Assembly (NCBI RefSeq): GCF_018499875.1
Contig: NZ_JAHBAY010000019.1
Coordinates: 62,001 to 126,000, forward strand
DNA from: Kineosporia corallincola
GTDB taxonomy: Bacteria > Actinomycetota > Actinomycetes > Actinomycetales > Kineosporiaceae
Direction: 5' to 3'
DNA: 64,000 bases
Positions 17,562 through 25,909 of this stretch are shown piece by piece. A program made the translations under genes and the position numbers. The notes beneath the pieces were generated by a model, which was not told where the DNA came from, did no database searches, and saw only the letters and a program-made list of their open reading frames with translations. The stretch's first letter is position 1. Every line of letters starts with the position of its first letter.

Positions 17562-19177
17562 ACGTGGTCGAGGTGAGTTCCGGGATCGACGGCAGGGCCG
17601 AGATCGACTGCCCGGGTGAGGTTCCGGCCGGACTGCTCGAGGCGTTCGACGCCTATGAGCGGGCCCTGCTGGGCAACGACGTGGCCGTGCTCGACGACCT
17701 GTTCGCCCCCGGCGAGCACACCGTGCGCGGCGACGGCACCCACCTGCTGATCGGGCACGAGGCGATCGCCGGTTTCCGGTCCGGGCGCAGCGTGATCCCG
17801 ACCCGCCGCGTGGTGAGGATCCTCGTGCGGCCGATCGGTGACGACGCCGCGCTGCTGATGGCCGGCACCCTGGCCGCGACCGGCGGCGCGACCGGGCTCC
17901 AGAGCCAGCTGTGGCAGCGCGTGGACGGCGCCTGGAAGGTCACCGCCGCCCATGTCAGCCTGCCGGCCAAGGCCGCCCCCGCCCCCCTCGGCATCGACGG
18001 CGGCATCGACGGCAGCATCTGGCGGATCGTCGGCACACCGCTGGTGAGACCCGCGAAAGACGGTGTGCTGAGCGGCCATACGGTCGCCGTGAAAGACCTC
18101 TTCGCCGTCCGTGACCAGGCGATCGGCGCCGGGAACCCCACCTGGCTGGACGAGCAGAAACCGCAGGAGCGGCACGCCCCCGCCGTCGCGCACCTGCTCG
18201 ACGCCGGCGCCGAGATCACCGGTATCGCCCGCACCGACGAGTTCGCCTACAGCCTGGCCGGGCAGAACGCCCACTACGGCACCCCGCCGAATCCCGCTGT
18301 GCCGCAGGGCATCAGCGGCGGCTCGACCAGCGGACCGGCCACCGCGGTCGCCCTCGGGCAGGTGACGATCGGCCTCGGCACCGACACCGCCGGGTCGATC
18401 CGGGTGCCCGCCTCCTACCAGGGGCTGGTCGGCCTGAGGACGACGCACGGCGCGGTCAGCGCCTCCGGGGTGCACCCGCTCGCACCGTCGTTCGACACCG
18501 TCGGCTGGCTCACCCGCGACGCGGCCACCAGCCTGCGGGTGGCGCAGGTGCTGGTGCCGGAGAACAACGGTGGACGACGGGCGGAGCGCACGATCGTCCT
18601 GCCCACCGTGGAGAATCTGGCCGCCCCCGACGTCGCGGCCGACTGCGCTGCCCGCCGGGCCGGGCTGGTCGCCGCCGGCATCCTGCCCGCCCTGGCCGAG
18701 ACCGACCTGCCGGGTGAGGTGCTCGAGAGCTGGTTCACCGCCTTCCGCACCGTCCAGGCGCACGAGGCGTGGCAGGCCAACGGCGCCTGGATCGAGGCGC
18801 ATCCGGGAGCCCTGGGTGCCGACGTGGCCGGGCGGTTCGAGATCGCCGCCAAGGTCACCGCCGACCAGGCCGGCGCCGCACGATCCGTGCTGGCCGAGGC
18901 CCGGGCCCAGCTGCGCGACCTGCTCGACGGCGCGATCCTGGTACTGCCCAGCAGCGCCGGCGGCGCCCCCGCCCGCGATGCCTCCCCCGGCCAGGTGGAG
19001 GCCGAGCGCGCCGGCACGCTGCGGATGACCTGTCTGGCCGGCCTGGCCGGCGCCCCGGCCCTGTCCCTGCCGCTGTTGCGCACCGCCGACGGCCGTCCCG
19101 CCGGGCTGTGCCTGGTCGGGGCGCCCGGCACCGACCACCAGCTGCTCCAGCTCGCTGTCTCCGGAGGCCTCGCGTGA
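17558..19177 (+). CDS. AtzH-like domain fused to an amidase-signature enzyme
   Basis: 539 residues in two domains. Residues 1-145 match the AtzH-like (DUF3225, SnoaL-fold) domain: AFDAYERALLGNDVAVLDDLF, then GDGTHLLIGHEAIAGFRSGR. Tyr33 and Arg57 keep the 24-residue spacing of the Tyr22/Arg46 pair I recall as important in AtzH of Pseudomonas sp. ADP. Residues 150-539 are an amidase-signature enzyme with Lys179 (VAVKDLF), cis-Ser256 (GGSTSG) and nucleophile Ser280 (AGSIRVPASY), resembling AtzE and the allophanate-hydrolase amidase part. In s-triazine degradation AtzE and AtzH act in successive steps as separate proteins; here they are one chain. The exact substrate is unknown. Confidence 0.88.
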   Translation: MNVVEVSSGIDGRAEIDCPGEVPAGLLEAFDAYERALLGNDVAVLDDLFAPGEHTVRGDGTHLLIGHEAIAGFRSGRSVIPTRRVVRILVRPIGDDAALLMAGTLAATGGATGLQSQLWQRVDGAWKVTAAHVSLPAKAAPAPLGIDGGIDGSIWRIVGTPLVRPAKDGVLSGHTVAVKDLFAVRDQAIGAGNPTWLDEQKPQERHAPAVAHLLDAGAEITGIARTDEFAYSLAGQNAHYGTPPNPAVPQGISGGSTSGPATAVALGQVTIGLGTDTAGSIRVPASYQGLVGLRTTHGAVSASGVHPLAPSFDTVGWLTRDAATSLRVAQVLVPENNGGRRAERTIVLPTVENLAAPDVAADCAARRAGLVAAGILPALAETDLPGEVLESWFTAFRTVQAHEAWQANGAWIEAHPGALGADVAGRFEIAAKVTADQAGAARSVLAEARAQLRDLLDGAILVLPSSAGGAPARDASPGQVEAERAGTLRMTCLAGLAGAPALSLPLLRTADGRPAGLCLVGAPGTDHQLLQLAVSGGLA

Positions 19178-20031
19178 GCACCGAAACCCCTGTCCCCCGG
19201 CGCGCGACCGCGCCCCTGCCGCACCGCAACACCTGGTCGTTCCCCGACAGCCCTGGCAGCCCTGGCCGCCCCGACAGCTCTGGCGGGCAGGCCGCACCTG
19301 ACGGGCCGGCCGGCCGGGTGGACCTGCGCCGCACCGTCCCGCAGCCGCTTCCGGTCGACCTGCCCGCCCTGCCCACCCCGGTCACCGCCGACCTGACCCG
19401 CAGCGCCCTGGTCGTGGTGGACATGCAGAACGACTTCTGCACCCCGGGCGGCTGGCTGGACGGCATCGGGGTGGACGTCAGTGTGCTCGCCCCGGCCACG
19501 CAGGCCCTGCGGCAGCTTGTGCCGGCCGCCCGGGCCAACGGTGTGCCGGTGATCTGGGTGAACTGGGGCAACCGCCTGGACCAGGCCAACCTGCCGCCCG
19601 GTGTGGCCCACGTCTACGACCCGCAGGGCCAGGGCGTCGGCATCGGCTCCGAGATGCCCAACGGCTCAAAGGTTCTCACCCGGGACAGCTGGGGCGCGGC
19701 GCTGATCGACGGCCTGACCCGGGAGCCCGGCGACATCAGTGTGGACAAGTACCGGATGAGCGGGTTCTGGGACACGCCCCTGGACTCGATCCTGCGCAAC
19801 CTGCGGGTGGACACGCTGTTCCTGGCCGGGGTCAACTCCGACCAGTGTGTGTACGCCACACTCGTGGACGCCGCCTGCCTGGGCTACGACGTGGTGCTGG
19901 TCGACGGCGCCAGCGCCACCACCAGCCCGGCCTACTGCCACGACGCCACGCTCTACAACACCCGCCAGTGCTACGGCTTCTCCGTCGAGGCCGGCGACCT
20001 GGTGACCGCTCTGGAAGGAACCGTGAAATGA
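19174..20031 (+). CDS. Isochorismatase-family cysteine hydrolase, RutB-like
   Basis: 285 residues; a proline-rich N-terminal extension of about 75 residues precedes the isochorismatase-like domain. The catalytic triad is Asp83 (VVDMQNDF), Lys192 (VDKYRMSGF) and Cys225 (SDQCV), as in the amidohydrolase members of the family. The motif FCTPGGWLDGIGVDVS and the SGFWDTPLDSILR segment look most like RutB (ureidoacrylate amidohydrolase) and biuret hydrolase-type enzymes that cut carbamoyl groups. The GTG start overlaps the previous stop by 4 nt, and its own stop overlaps the cupin start. Confidence 0.88.
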   Translation: MSTETPVPRRATAPLPHRNTWSFPDSPGSPGRPDSSGGQAAPDGPAGRVDLRRTVPQPLPVDLPALPTPVTADLTRSALVVVDMQNDFCTPGGWLDGIGVDVSVLAPATQALRQLVPAARANGVPVIWVNWGNRLDQANLPPGVAHVYDPQGQGVGIGSEMPNGSKVLTRDSWGAALIDGLTREPGDISVDKYRMSGFWDTPLDSILRNLRVDTLFLAGVNSDQCVYATLVDAACLGYDVVLVDGASATTSPAYCHDATLYNTRQCYGFSVEAGDLVTALEGTVK

Positions 20032-20474
20032 CCACTCCCGCACCGATCCTGCGCCACCTCGACGACGTCGTCCCGCAGCTCATCTCGCCCGCCGACACGG
20101 TCAAGCTGGCCCTGCTGGCCGGCCCCGCGGACGGCTCGCCCACGAGCGTGTTCTTCGAGGTCTGGGAGCCCGGCGGCGCCCAGCCGGTGAACGCCCACGA
20201 GGAGTCGACCGAGATCTTCGTGGTGCTCTCCGGCACCGGCCGCGCCCACAGCGACGAGCACGTGGTCGACCTCAGGGCCGGTGACTGCCTGATCCTGCAC
20301 CCGGAGTCGAACCACCGGATCTTCAACACCTCCGAGACCGACCGGCTCTACGCCGTGACCATCATGTGCAACGACGACGGCGCCATGCCCGGCGGTTTCG
20401 CCGAGCTGGTGGCCAAGGGCACGGTCACCGAGTGGAACGGCACCGACCAGGCGGTCCTGGGCGGCGAGCGCTGA
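20028..20474 (+). CDS. Cupin-domain protein
   Basis: 148 residues with one conserved cupin barrel: motif 1 around AHEESTEIFVVLSGTGRA and motif 2 around GDCLILHPESNHRIFN, with His and Glu metal-ligand positions. It could be a small metalloenzyme (for example a ureidoglycolate- or oxalate-type enzyme) or a ligand sensor. It is the last of five translationally coupled genes of the amide operon. Confidence 0.88.
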   Translation: MTTPAPILRHLDDVVPQLISPADTVKLALLAGPADGSPTSVFFEVWEPGGAQPVNAHEESTEIFVVLSGTGRAHSDEHVVDLRAGDCLILHPESNHRIFNTSETDRLYAVTIMCNDDGAMPGGFAELVAKGTVTEWNGTDQAVLGGER

Positions 20475-20516
20475 GCCGGGCGGCCGGCCTGGTCACTCGC
20501 TGAGGAGCCGCATGCC

Positions 20517-20522
20517 TACAAT
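20517..20522 (+). promoter_or_regulatory. -10 element ahead of the SGNH hydrolase gene
   Basis: TACAAT matches the TATAAT consensus at five of six positions and would give a leader of about 27 nt that contains the GAGGTGG ribosome binding site. No convincing -35 hexamer was seen. Confidence 0.4.
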
Positions 20523-20555
20523 CAGTGTGCTCAAGCAACAATACTGAGGTGGGAC

Positions 20556-21320
20556 ATGCGATACCTGGCGATCGGCGACAGCTTCACCGAGGGCGTCGGT
20601 GACGTGCTCCCGGACGGTTCCGTGCGGGGCTGGGCCGATCTGGTCGGGGCCGGGCTGGCCGCCTCGACCGGGTCGGTCGTGCAGTACGCCAACCTCGCGG
20701 TCCGCGGCAGACTGGTCACGCCGATCATGACCGAGCAGGTGGACGCGGCGCTGGCCATGGACCCGCCGCCGACCCTGGTCACGCTCAACGGCGGCGGCAA
20801 CGACCTACTGCGGCCGGGCATGTCGCCGCAGCGCATCATCGACCTCACCGAGCAGGCCACCACCCGTCTGGCGGACGCCGGTGTGCGGGTGGCGCTGCTG
20901 TGCGGCCCGGACCCCTCGGGCGGGCTGCCGCTGAGCAACCTCGTGCACAACCGGGCCGAGCTGCTGACCTCACGCGTGCACGACCTCGGCCAGCGGCTCG
21001 GCACCACCGTGATCGACGTGTTCCACGACGAGGAGATCCGCCGCGGCGGCTACTGGTCGCCCGACCGCCTGCACCTCAACGCGGCCGGGCACCACCGGGT
21101 CGCCGCCCTGGTCCTGGCCGGGCTCGGCCACCACGACGTGACCGAGGTGCTGATGCCCGACCCCGAGCCCCGGCGCGGCCCGCTCAGCGAGGCCCGCTAC
21201 TACGTGCAGCACGTGGGCCCCTGGGTCGGTCGCCGGCTGCGCCGCCGCTCCTCCGGCGACGGGCGCTCGGCGAAGTACCCCGGCTGGATCGACGTGGAGC
21301 CGGGAATCCTGGCCTCGTAG
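20556..21320 (+). CDS. SGNH/GDSL-type esterase
   Basis: 254 residues of the SGNH hydrolase fold. Block I is GDSFTEG with the catalytic Ser, block III is the oxyanion Asn in GGNDLL, and the Asp-His pair is in DRLHLNAAGH. There is no signal peptide, so it acts inside the cell, probably as an esterase or lipase of unknown substrate. ATG 20556 has GAGGTGG 4-10 nt upstream. The C-terminal 40 residues are basic and Arg-rich (RRLRRRS), which is unusual and might bind membrane or nucleic acid. Confidence 0.88.
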   Translation: MRYLAIGDSFTEGVGDVLPDGSVRGWADLVGAGLAASTGSVVQYANLAVRGRLVTPIMTEQVDAALAMDPPPTLVTLNGGGNDLLRPGMSPQRIIDLTEQATTRLADAGVRVALLCGPDPSGGLPLSNLVHNRAELLTSRVHDLGQRLGTTVIDVFHDEEIRRGGYWSPDRLHLNAAGHHRVAALVLAGLGHHDVTEVLMPDPEPRRGPLSEARYYVQHVGPWVGRRLRRRSSGDGRSAKYPGWIDVEPGILAS

Positions 21321-21332
21321 ACCGTTCCGGCT

Positions 21333-21362
21333 ACATCTGACTGTCCCATCCCAGACAGATGT
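21333..21362 (+). terminator. Possible terminator hairpin after the SGNH gene
   Basis: ACATCTG and CAGATGT pair over 7 bp around a 16-nt loop that itself includes further GTC/GAC complementarity. It lies 13 bp after the SGNH stop, in the gap before the convergent XRE gene. The stem is short, so this is tentative. Confidence 0.35.
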
Positions 21363-21459
21363 GGTGATTTGGTTGGCAGGAACTGGCCGACCCGCTTACG
21401 CGTCTGCGGCCCAGACGCTCATGCCGGCAATCACTTTCACCTTGCCAGAAGCCTCGCCC

Positions 21460-22878
21460 TCAGCCGGTCATGCCACTTCGCGCGGCGAGGGCACGCAGGT
21501 CGGTGGTGGTCCGTCCGGACACCAGCAGACCGGAGATCAGCGCGCGGATGGCGGGGCGTGCGTGGGTCTCCACGGGTGCGAGTTGCTCGGCGGCCAGCAT
21601 GGCCCGCAGGCATTCGTCGCGGTTGCCTCGCAGAGCTTGGGCCGAGGCGACGTCGGCCCAGTACCGGGCCCTGCGCTCGATCGTCGGGAGCCGGGCAGGC
21701 GAAAGCGCCTGCGCAGTAACTAGAGCCGCCGCCGGATCGCCGGTGCTGGTCTCAGCCGAGATCCGGTGCAGGGCCACCGTGGCTGGGGTGAATCCGCCGA
21801 CCTGCCGGCGCACGAGCGGGCCATCGGTCAGGCTGTTGGCCAACGCGGCGGCTTCGGCCGTGAGTTCACGCATGCCCGGGCCGTCGCCAGTCTTGGCCAC
21901 GGTGTAGGCGGCCGACTGCACCAGCAGGCCGCGCATGGCCGTGCCCTCGCGTCCGGCGCGGCGCAGACCGGGATCGGCGGCCGCTGTCAGGGCGATGGAC
22001 ATGGCCTGGTCGGTCCATCCTGAACGGCGGGCCAGGACCGCCATTTGCCGTGCCGCCTCACCGGCCAGCAGCGCGTCGTCGCGGTCGCTGGCCAGTTGGC
22101 GGGCCCGGTCAGCGGCCATCCAGCCCAGGGGCTGATCACCGAACTTGATCAGAATCCGTACGGCGACCAGGTACGCCTGGGCCAGCACGACGTCAGGCGG
22201 GACACCTTCGCCGGGACCCGCGGCCAGATCCCCGGAATCGGCGAGTTGGTGTCCGGTCCGGATCAGGGTGGGCAGGGAGCGGGCCAGCTCGCTGTAGCGA
22301 CACCCGCTGTCCTGCTCGACTACGAGCCTCAGCTGGGATGGCAGCGGGAGGCCGCCCTTCACGCTGATGCCGGTTCCGTCGATGCCGAGCATGGCATCGC
22401 GCAGGCCTGCGACCAGGGCGCCGACGGGGTCGGCAGGCTTCGGCATAGCAAGCGATGTTGAGATTAGGGGTGGCTGCTCGGGCGTGGGCAGGCCAGCTGC
22501 GCTGGCCGCGGACAGGGCCAGGAACGTTCGCCGCCGCACGTCGTCCTCCTGAGTGTCCCTCCTGAGGGTGTTCAGCCTAGGGGGAGCAAGTCGGGGGTAG
22601 AGCGCAGGCGCACCGCCCGTGATCGAAGGGTGGCGTTCCGGGCGAATTTCGCTCAGGCCGACGTCTGCGACCGGGATATCCAACGCCGCACAGAACCGCC
22701 GCAACACCGCCACGTCGGTCAGGGGCGAGACGCCGCGTTCGTATCGGGAGACCTGCGCGGGCGAGTAGCCGGTCAGCTGACCCAGCTGTGCCTGGGTGAG
22801 CTGGCGGCCGAGCCGGGCTCTGCGGACTACCACTCCGGCAGCACTGATGGACGTGTGTGCCCTTGGGTCGCTCGACAT
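21460..22878 (-). CDS. XRE-family regulator with long helical C-terminal region
   Basis: 472 residues. An XRE helix-turn-helix at about 14-75 (LGQLTGYSPAQVSRYERG) is followed by a linker with RRRTFLALSAASAAGL near residue 115, then about 330 residues of alpha-helical, TPR-like repeats. This layout is common in actinomycete regulators next to signalling or antibiotic-type genes. The RRR plus hydrophobic stretch looks like a twin-arginine signal but lies internally behind a DNA-binding domain, so it is probably not a secretion signal. It marks the left edge of the accessory region. Its targets are unknown. Confidence 0.85.
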   Translation of the reverse strand: MSSDPRAHTSISAAGVVVRRARLGRQLTQAQLGQLTGYSPAQVSRYERGVSPLTDVAVLRRFCAALDIPVADVGLSEIRPERHPSITGGAPALYPRLAPPRLNTLRRDTQEDDVRRRTFLALSAASAAGLPTPEQPPLISTSLAMPKPADPVGALVAGLRDAMLGIDGTGISVKGGLPLPSQLRLVVEQDSGCRYSELARSLPTLIRTGHQLADSGDLAAGPGEGVPPDVVLAQAYLVAVRILIKFGDQPLGWMAADRARQLASDRDDALLAGEAARQMAVLARRSGWTDQAMSIALTAAADPGLRRAGREGTAMRGLLVQSAAYTVAKTGDGPGMRELTAEAAALANSLTDGPLVRRQVGGFTPATVALHRISAETSTGDPAAALVTAQALSPARLPTIERRARYWADVASAQALRGNRDECLRAMLAAEQLAPVETHARPAIRALISGLLVSGRTTTDLRALAARSGMTG

Positions 22879-23377
22879 CTTGGCCCCCGTTCCCCGCCAG
22901 GACGCCTCTTGGCATCGAGCGCGGGAGGCCCAGAAGAGTCTGGCGCCCAGAATCCCAGCCGGTGAGGACGGCGCATGCGTTCCTGGTACCCGTGCTCGTC
23001 GCAGGGGCGGCTGGGAGCGGTACCCGGCAGGGCTCGTGGCTCAGGTCTGGGCCACACGGTAGAAGTCGTCTCCGATGAGGAGAACAAGACCCCTGGGGGA
23101 CGTGAGAACCTCGAAATGCCCTACCTCGCCGACAGCTTTCCCCCGGCATCGACCATGCGGTGACCAGCACACCGCCAGGCCCTCTCACCGACCTTCAGAG
23201 ACGGCATCTCTCGTCCTCGACGGCACACCTTGAACGCGCAGATGTGCCGCCCGTCATCTTGCTCGGTCCCCGCTGTCCGCCCGGGCCCGTTCAACGAGTC
23301 CGACCCCACCTCAGGGCTACCGACCCCCGGGAAGTCGCTCCTTACCTGGCGCCAGCGTCCTCTCCGTCACCGTTAAG

Positions 23378-23560
23378 TCAGCGCTTGAGCAGTTCAATTC
23401 CGATGCTGATCTGGTCGATCTGAACGTTGGCCAGAAGATACCCCAGGACAACACCGGCAATGGTCCAGCCCCGCCCGGAAGAACCTCCCCTTGGCGACAC
23501 TTCCACCGGCTCCCGCACAGGGCTCTCCTGCCGCTTCGATTCCTTCGCCTTGCGCCCCAA
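23378..23560 (-). CDS. Possible small single-pass membrane protein
   Basis: 60 residues from a TTG start, with GGGAG 6 nt upstream on the minus strand. The first half is basic and polar (GRKAKESKRQESPVREP), the second half a single hydrophobic helix (GWTIAGVVLGYLLANVQI) and a short amphipathic tail ending LLKR. The pattern basic tail plus one helix is that of a real small membrane protein, but there is no homology support and the surrounding DNA is otherwise non-coding. Confidence 0.4.
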   Translation of the reverse strand: MGRKAKESKRQESPVREPVEVSPRGGSSGRGWTIAGVVLGYLLANVQIDQISIGIELLKR

Positions 23561-24190
23561 CTAAGGCTCCCGTCTACCTCGAATTTGACTACACCGGTCC
23601 ATCCCGGCACGACGATTCTACGAGACCTAGAGAGCATCGCCGCAGGTAAGAGGCCGACAAAAGCATCGCGAACGCTCCACCGATCACGGCCGGTGATCAG
23701 CCTGCGAGCCCCACTCAGGGCCTCTTTCGACATATTGCACTCGATCACAGGAGTCTATAAAAAGCATTGTCTCAAATGATTCCAAATATCCGAGATAGCA
23801 ATTACCAAAAATAATCTCGCTTAAATCAAGAACTCCCAACCTACGATGCGCAGTCTTGCAAACAGATCAACCACAAAATGGCCTCACGCGAAATGGTTCA
23901 GCGCCGCCAATTCTCGCAGGTACATAAGGAGAAAAAGTTCCTACCGCCTGACGCCCACGTGCAGGAGGCTGATCGGCGGGGAGACGCCACTCGGCCAAGA
24001 CTCATGCCGAAGAGCTGAACGCACGCCCCAGTCAGGCCCCGCAAGGAGCACAACTCCGCACCGAACATCCGCTTTCCCTGGCGTCTTGGCCAAGAGGCGA
24101 AGACAGATGGATTCCGCCTGGTCCGGTCAGTCCACGGGGGTAGCACCAGTCGCGGATAGGGGTCAGCACGGGGCAGACACCAGACCACCC

Positions 24191-24236
24191 GGCACCGGGC
24201 ACCGGGCACCGGGCACCGGGCACCAAGCACCAAGCC
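24191..24236. repeat. 7-bp tandem repeat GGCACCG
   Basis: Four perfect copies of GGCACCG followed by about two and a half degenerate copies (GGCACCA, AGCACCA). It lies in the non-coding part of the accessory region. Confidence 0.85.
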
Positions 24237-24483
24237 AGCCGCATTGGTCCCCCCATCAGCGACTGGCAGCACCGCGCAGTTCCCGTTAGCCAACCTCAAC
24301 TCGGGCTCCTTGGCACGCAACGTCACGATCGGCGAACTTGGTAGGCCGGCACACGGGAGACAAGTCGTACGCGGTGCGGAGTACGCGCGACGCGGTGCGG
24401 AGCGAAGTAGGGACAAGCGCGCGTGCGACCCCCGGGAGGTGGGCGCGACGGGGGACGACGGAACTGCGACGATGTTACGGGCC

Positions 24484-24670
24484 CTATTGCGGCGGTGTTG
24501 CGGCCGCTATTGCGGCGCGCTCGGGCCACCTCACCGCACTATTGCGGCGCGACCCAACATCGGGCGGGGATGCACGCGACTGACCTGCGACGTCGCGGGA
24601 CGGTTTCTCGCGACGTCCGGAGAAGCCGTGTACCGGCTGCGCACGGGCGGGGCAGAACACACCGCAATAG
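24484..24670. repeat. Dispersed motif CTATTGCGGCG
   Basis: CTATTGCGGCG occurs three times in direct orientation, near 24484, 24508 and 24539, the last two extended to CTATTGCGGCGCG. An inverted partial copy CCGCAATAG lies at 24662-24670. Spacing of about 24 and 31 bp could fit a protein-binding array, but no bound protein is known. Confidence 0.65.
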
Positions 24671-24716
24671 CGGCCAGACACGGCGCGCTCCGCGGATCGC
24701 GCTGCCCGCAGCATGC

Positions 24717-24808
24717 CCGCATGAACTCCCTACCTGGGCGCGCCCAAGCTCCGTACCCGAGCCCGCATGAACTCCGTACACCGGACGCGCCAAAGCTCCG
24801 TATCCGAG
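24717..24808. repeat. 46-bp imperfect tandem duplication
   Basis: Two adjacent copies start CCGCATGAACTCC (24717 and 24763) and share the internal stretch AAGCTCCGTA followed by CCGAGC. They differ at a few bases and by a one-base indel. Confidence 0.75.
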
Positions 24809-25035
24809 CGCGCCCAGCCTCGGAGCTCCCCTTCATGCCGTGCCCGGATGAGAGCTCTGGAGATGTACCAACGCGTGGAGCGCCCCCGCTCCGGTCACAG
24901 GATTAGACCGTCGCAGCCGAGCCGAGGTCACCCTCTGTACCCGGCTGAGCCGATATCTACTCCGGTTGGTCCGGCCGCCACCACCGGTCCGCTCGGGACT
25001 ATCAGAACCAGCGCCGATGCCGCCGACCCGGTACC

Positions 25036-25095
25036 GGTGCTGACCTTGGTGCTGACCTTGGTGCTGACCTTGGTGCTGACCTCGGTGCTGACCTC
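25036..25095. repeat. 12-bp tandem repeat GGTGCTGACCTT
   Basis: Five copies in a row: three GGTGCTGACCTT and two GGTGCTGACCTC. The period of 12 keeps frame, but neither strand gives a convincing protein around it. Confidence 0.85.
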
Positions 25096-25648
25096 GGGCA
25101 TCCGGCAGCTGGCCTCGAGAGCGAACCATGCGAGCCACGCCCACCCACTCCCGGTCTCTCCCCACGCGATCGTGCGCCACGCTGCGCCAGACAGATCCGG
25201 CAGGCCACATCCGTCTGACGCCCACGTCTGACATGGCGGAACAGCCGACAGCGGCCCCTGAACCGGAGTCCACTGTCGGCAAGGTCAAACACCTGAACCC
25301 ATGAAAGATGGATTCTCGGGACACCATGAACTGGCGTATGGACGGCCCGCGTCGTCGCCCACCTCTCGGCTACGTCCGCTCGTGCCCCGCGCGCAACCGC
25401 GGGGATCATGGCAGGGAGTGTCGGGCACAACTGAAGACCCGGACAAGTTCACCAGGTCATGGGCTCATACGGCACACCGCTATCGAAGGCCGGGTCCCCG
25501 ACCGACTACCGCGGGCGAACCCAAGCCTGGTGACCGACTCGACAGCCCGACGCTAACCTGATGTCATCGAATAGGCCACCAAAGCACTTCGTGGTTACAC
25601 AGCGCGACATTGTGAGTGTTGTAGATCACACCGACTTGGTCTCTGGTC

Positions 25649-25909
25649 TCACCGGTTCTCCCCCGCTAAACCATGAAATCGAGCCGCCAGCCAGTTCGGC
25701 AGGGCGCCACAAGCAGGGGGAGAGTCGCCTGTGGCCGCGTCGTGTCGAGGACGGTCCACCTCGGCCAGGGCTTTCCTCAGGTGGCGCAGGACGCTGAGAG
25801 GTAACGGAACGAGCTCGTCGAAAGGGTCGTAGCGTCGAAGCTTGGAAGACGGCCCCAACCAGCCGCACCAGGGATCAGCTGGCGCCCTGTTCGTCAGAGC
25901 CATGCTCAT
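25649..25909 (-). CDS. Hypothetical 86-residue protein, last gene of the glycosyltransferase operon
   Basis: Not recognised. The ATG at 25909 overlaps the epimerase stop by 4 nt (ATGA), the same coupling used at almost every junction of this operon, which is the main support for it being a gene. The middle part (RRYDPFDELVPLPLSVLRHL, then RKALAEVDRPRH) reads as a sensible amphipathic helix; the ends are less convincing. It might be a small accessory protein or a peptide substrate of the operon. Alternatively it is a chance frame in degraded DNA, since the non-coding region begins right after it. Confidence 0.45.
   Translation of the reverse strand: MSMALTNRAPADPWCGWLGPSSKLRRYDPFDELVPLPLSVLRHLRKALAEVDRPRHDAATGDSPPACGALPNWLAARFHGLAGENR

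Larger units (their letters stand above)
22879..25648. other. 2.8-kb gene-poor, repeat-rich region
   Basis: Apart from one plausible small membrane-protein gene (23378-23560), no frame here looks like protein: open frames are Arg/Ser/Pro-rich translations of high-GC DNA without start signals or family features. GC is uneven: 23761-23830 has about 31% GC by eye count, far below the surroundings, while 24.4-24.8 kb is very GC-rich. Four separate short-repeat clusters lie between 24.19 and 25.10 kb. No integrase, transposase or tRNA was found. It may be decayed mobile DNA. Confidence 0.6.

Noticed and set aside
24191-24236. The GGCACCG array as a CRISPR-like or attachment repeat
   Set aside because: The unit is 7 bp with no spacers, so it is a simple tandem repeat.
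24484-24670. CTATTGCGGCG copies as replication iterons
   Set aside because: There is no Rep gene, the spacing is irregular and only three direct copies exist.
23846-25797. Several plus- and minus-strand frames of 60-220 codons in the gene-poor region
   Set aside because: They lack ribosome binding sites and family features, are rich in Arg, Ser and Pro, and run through repeat arrays. I kept only the 60-residue frame at 23378-23560 and the coupled frame at 25649-25909.
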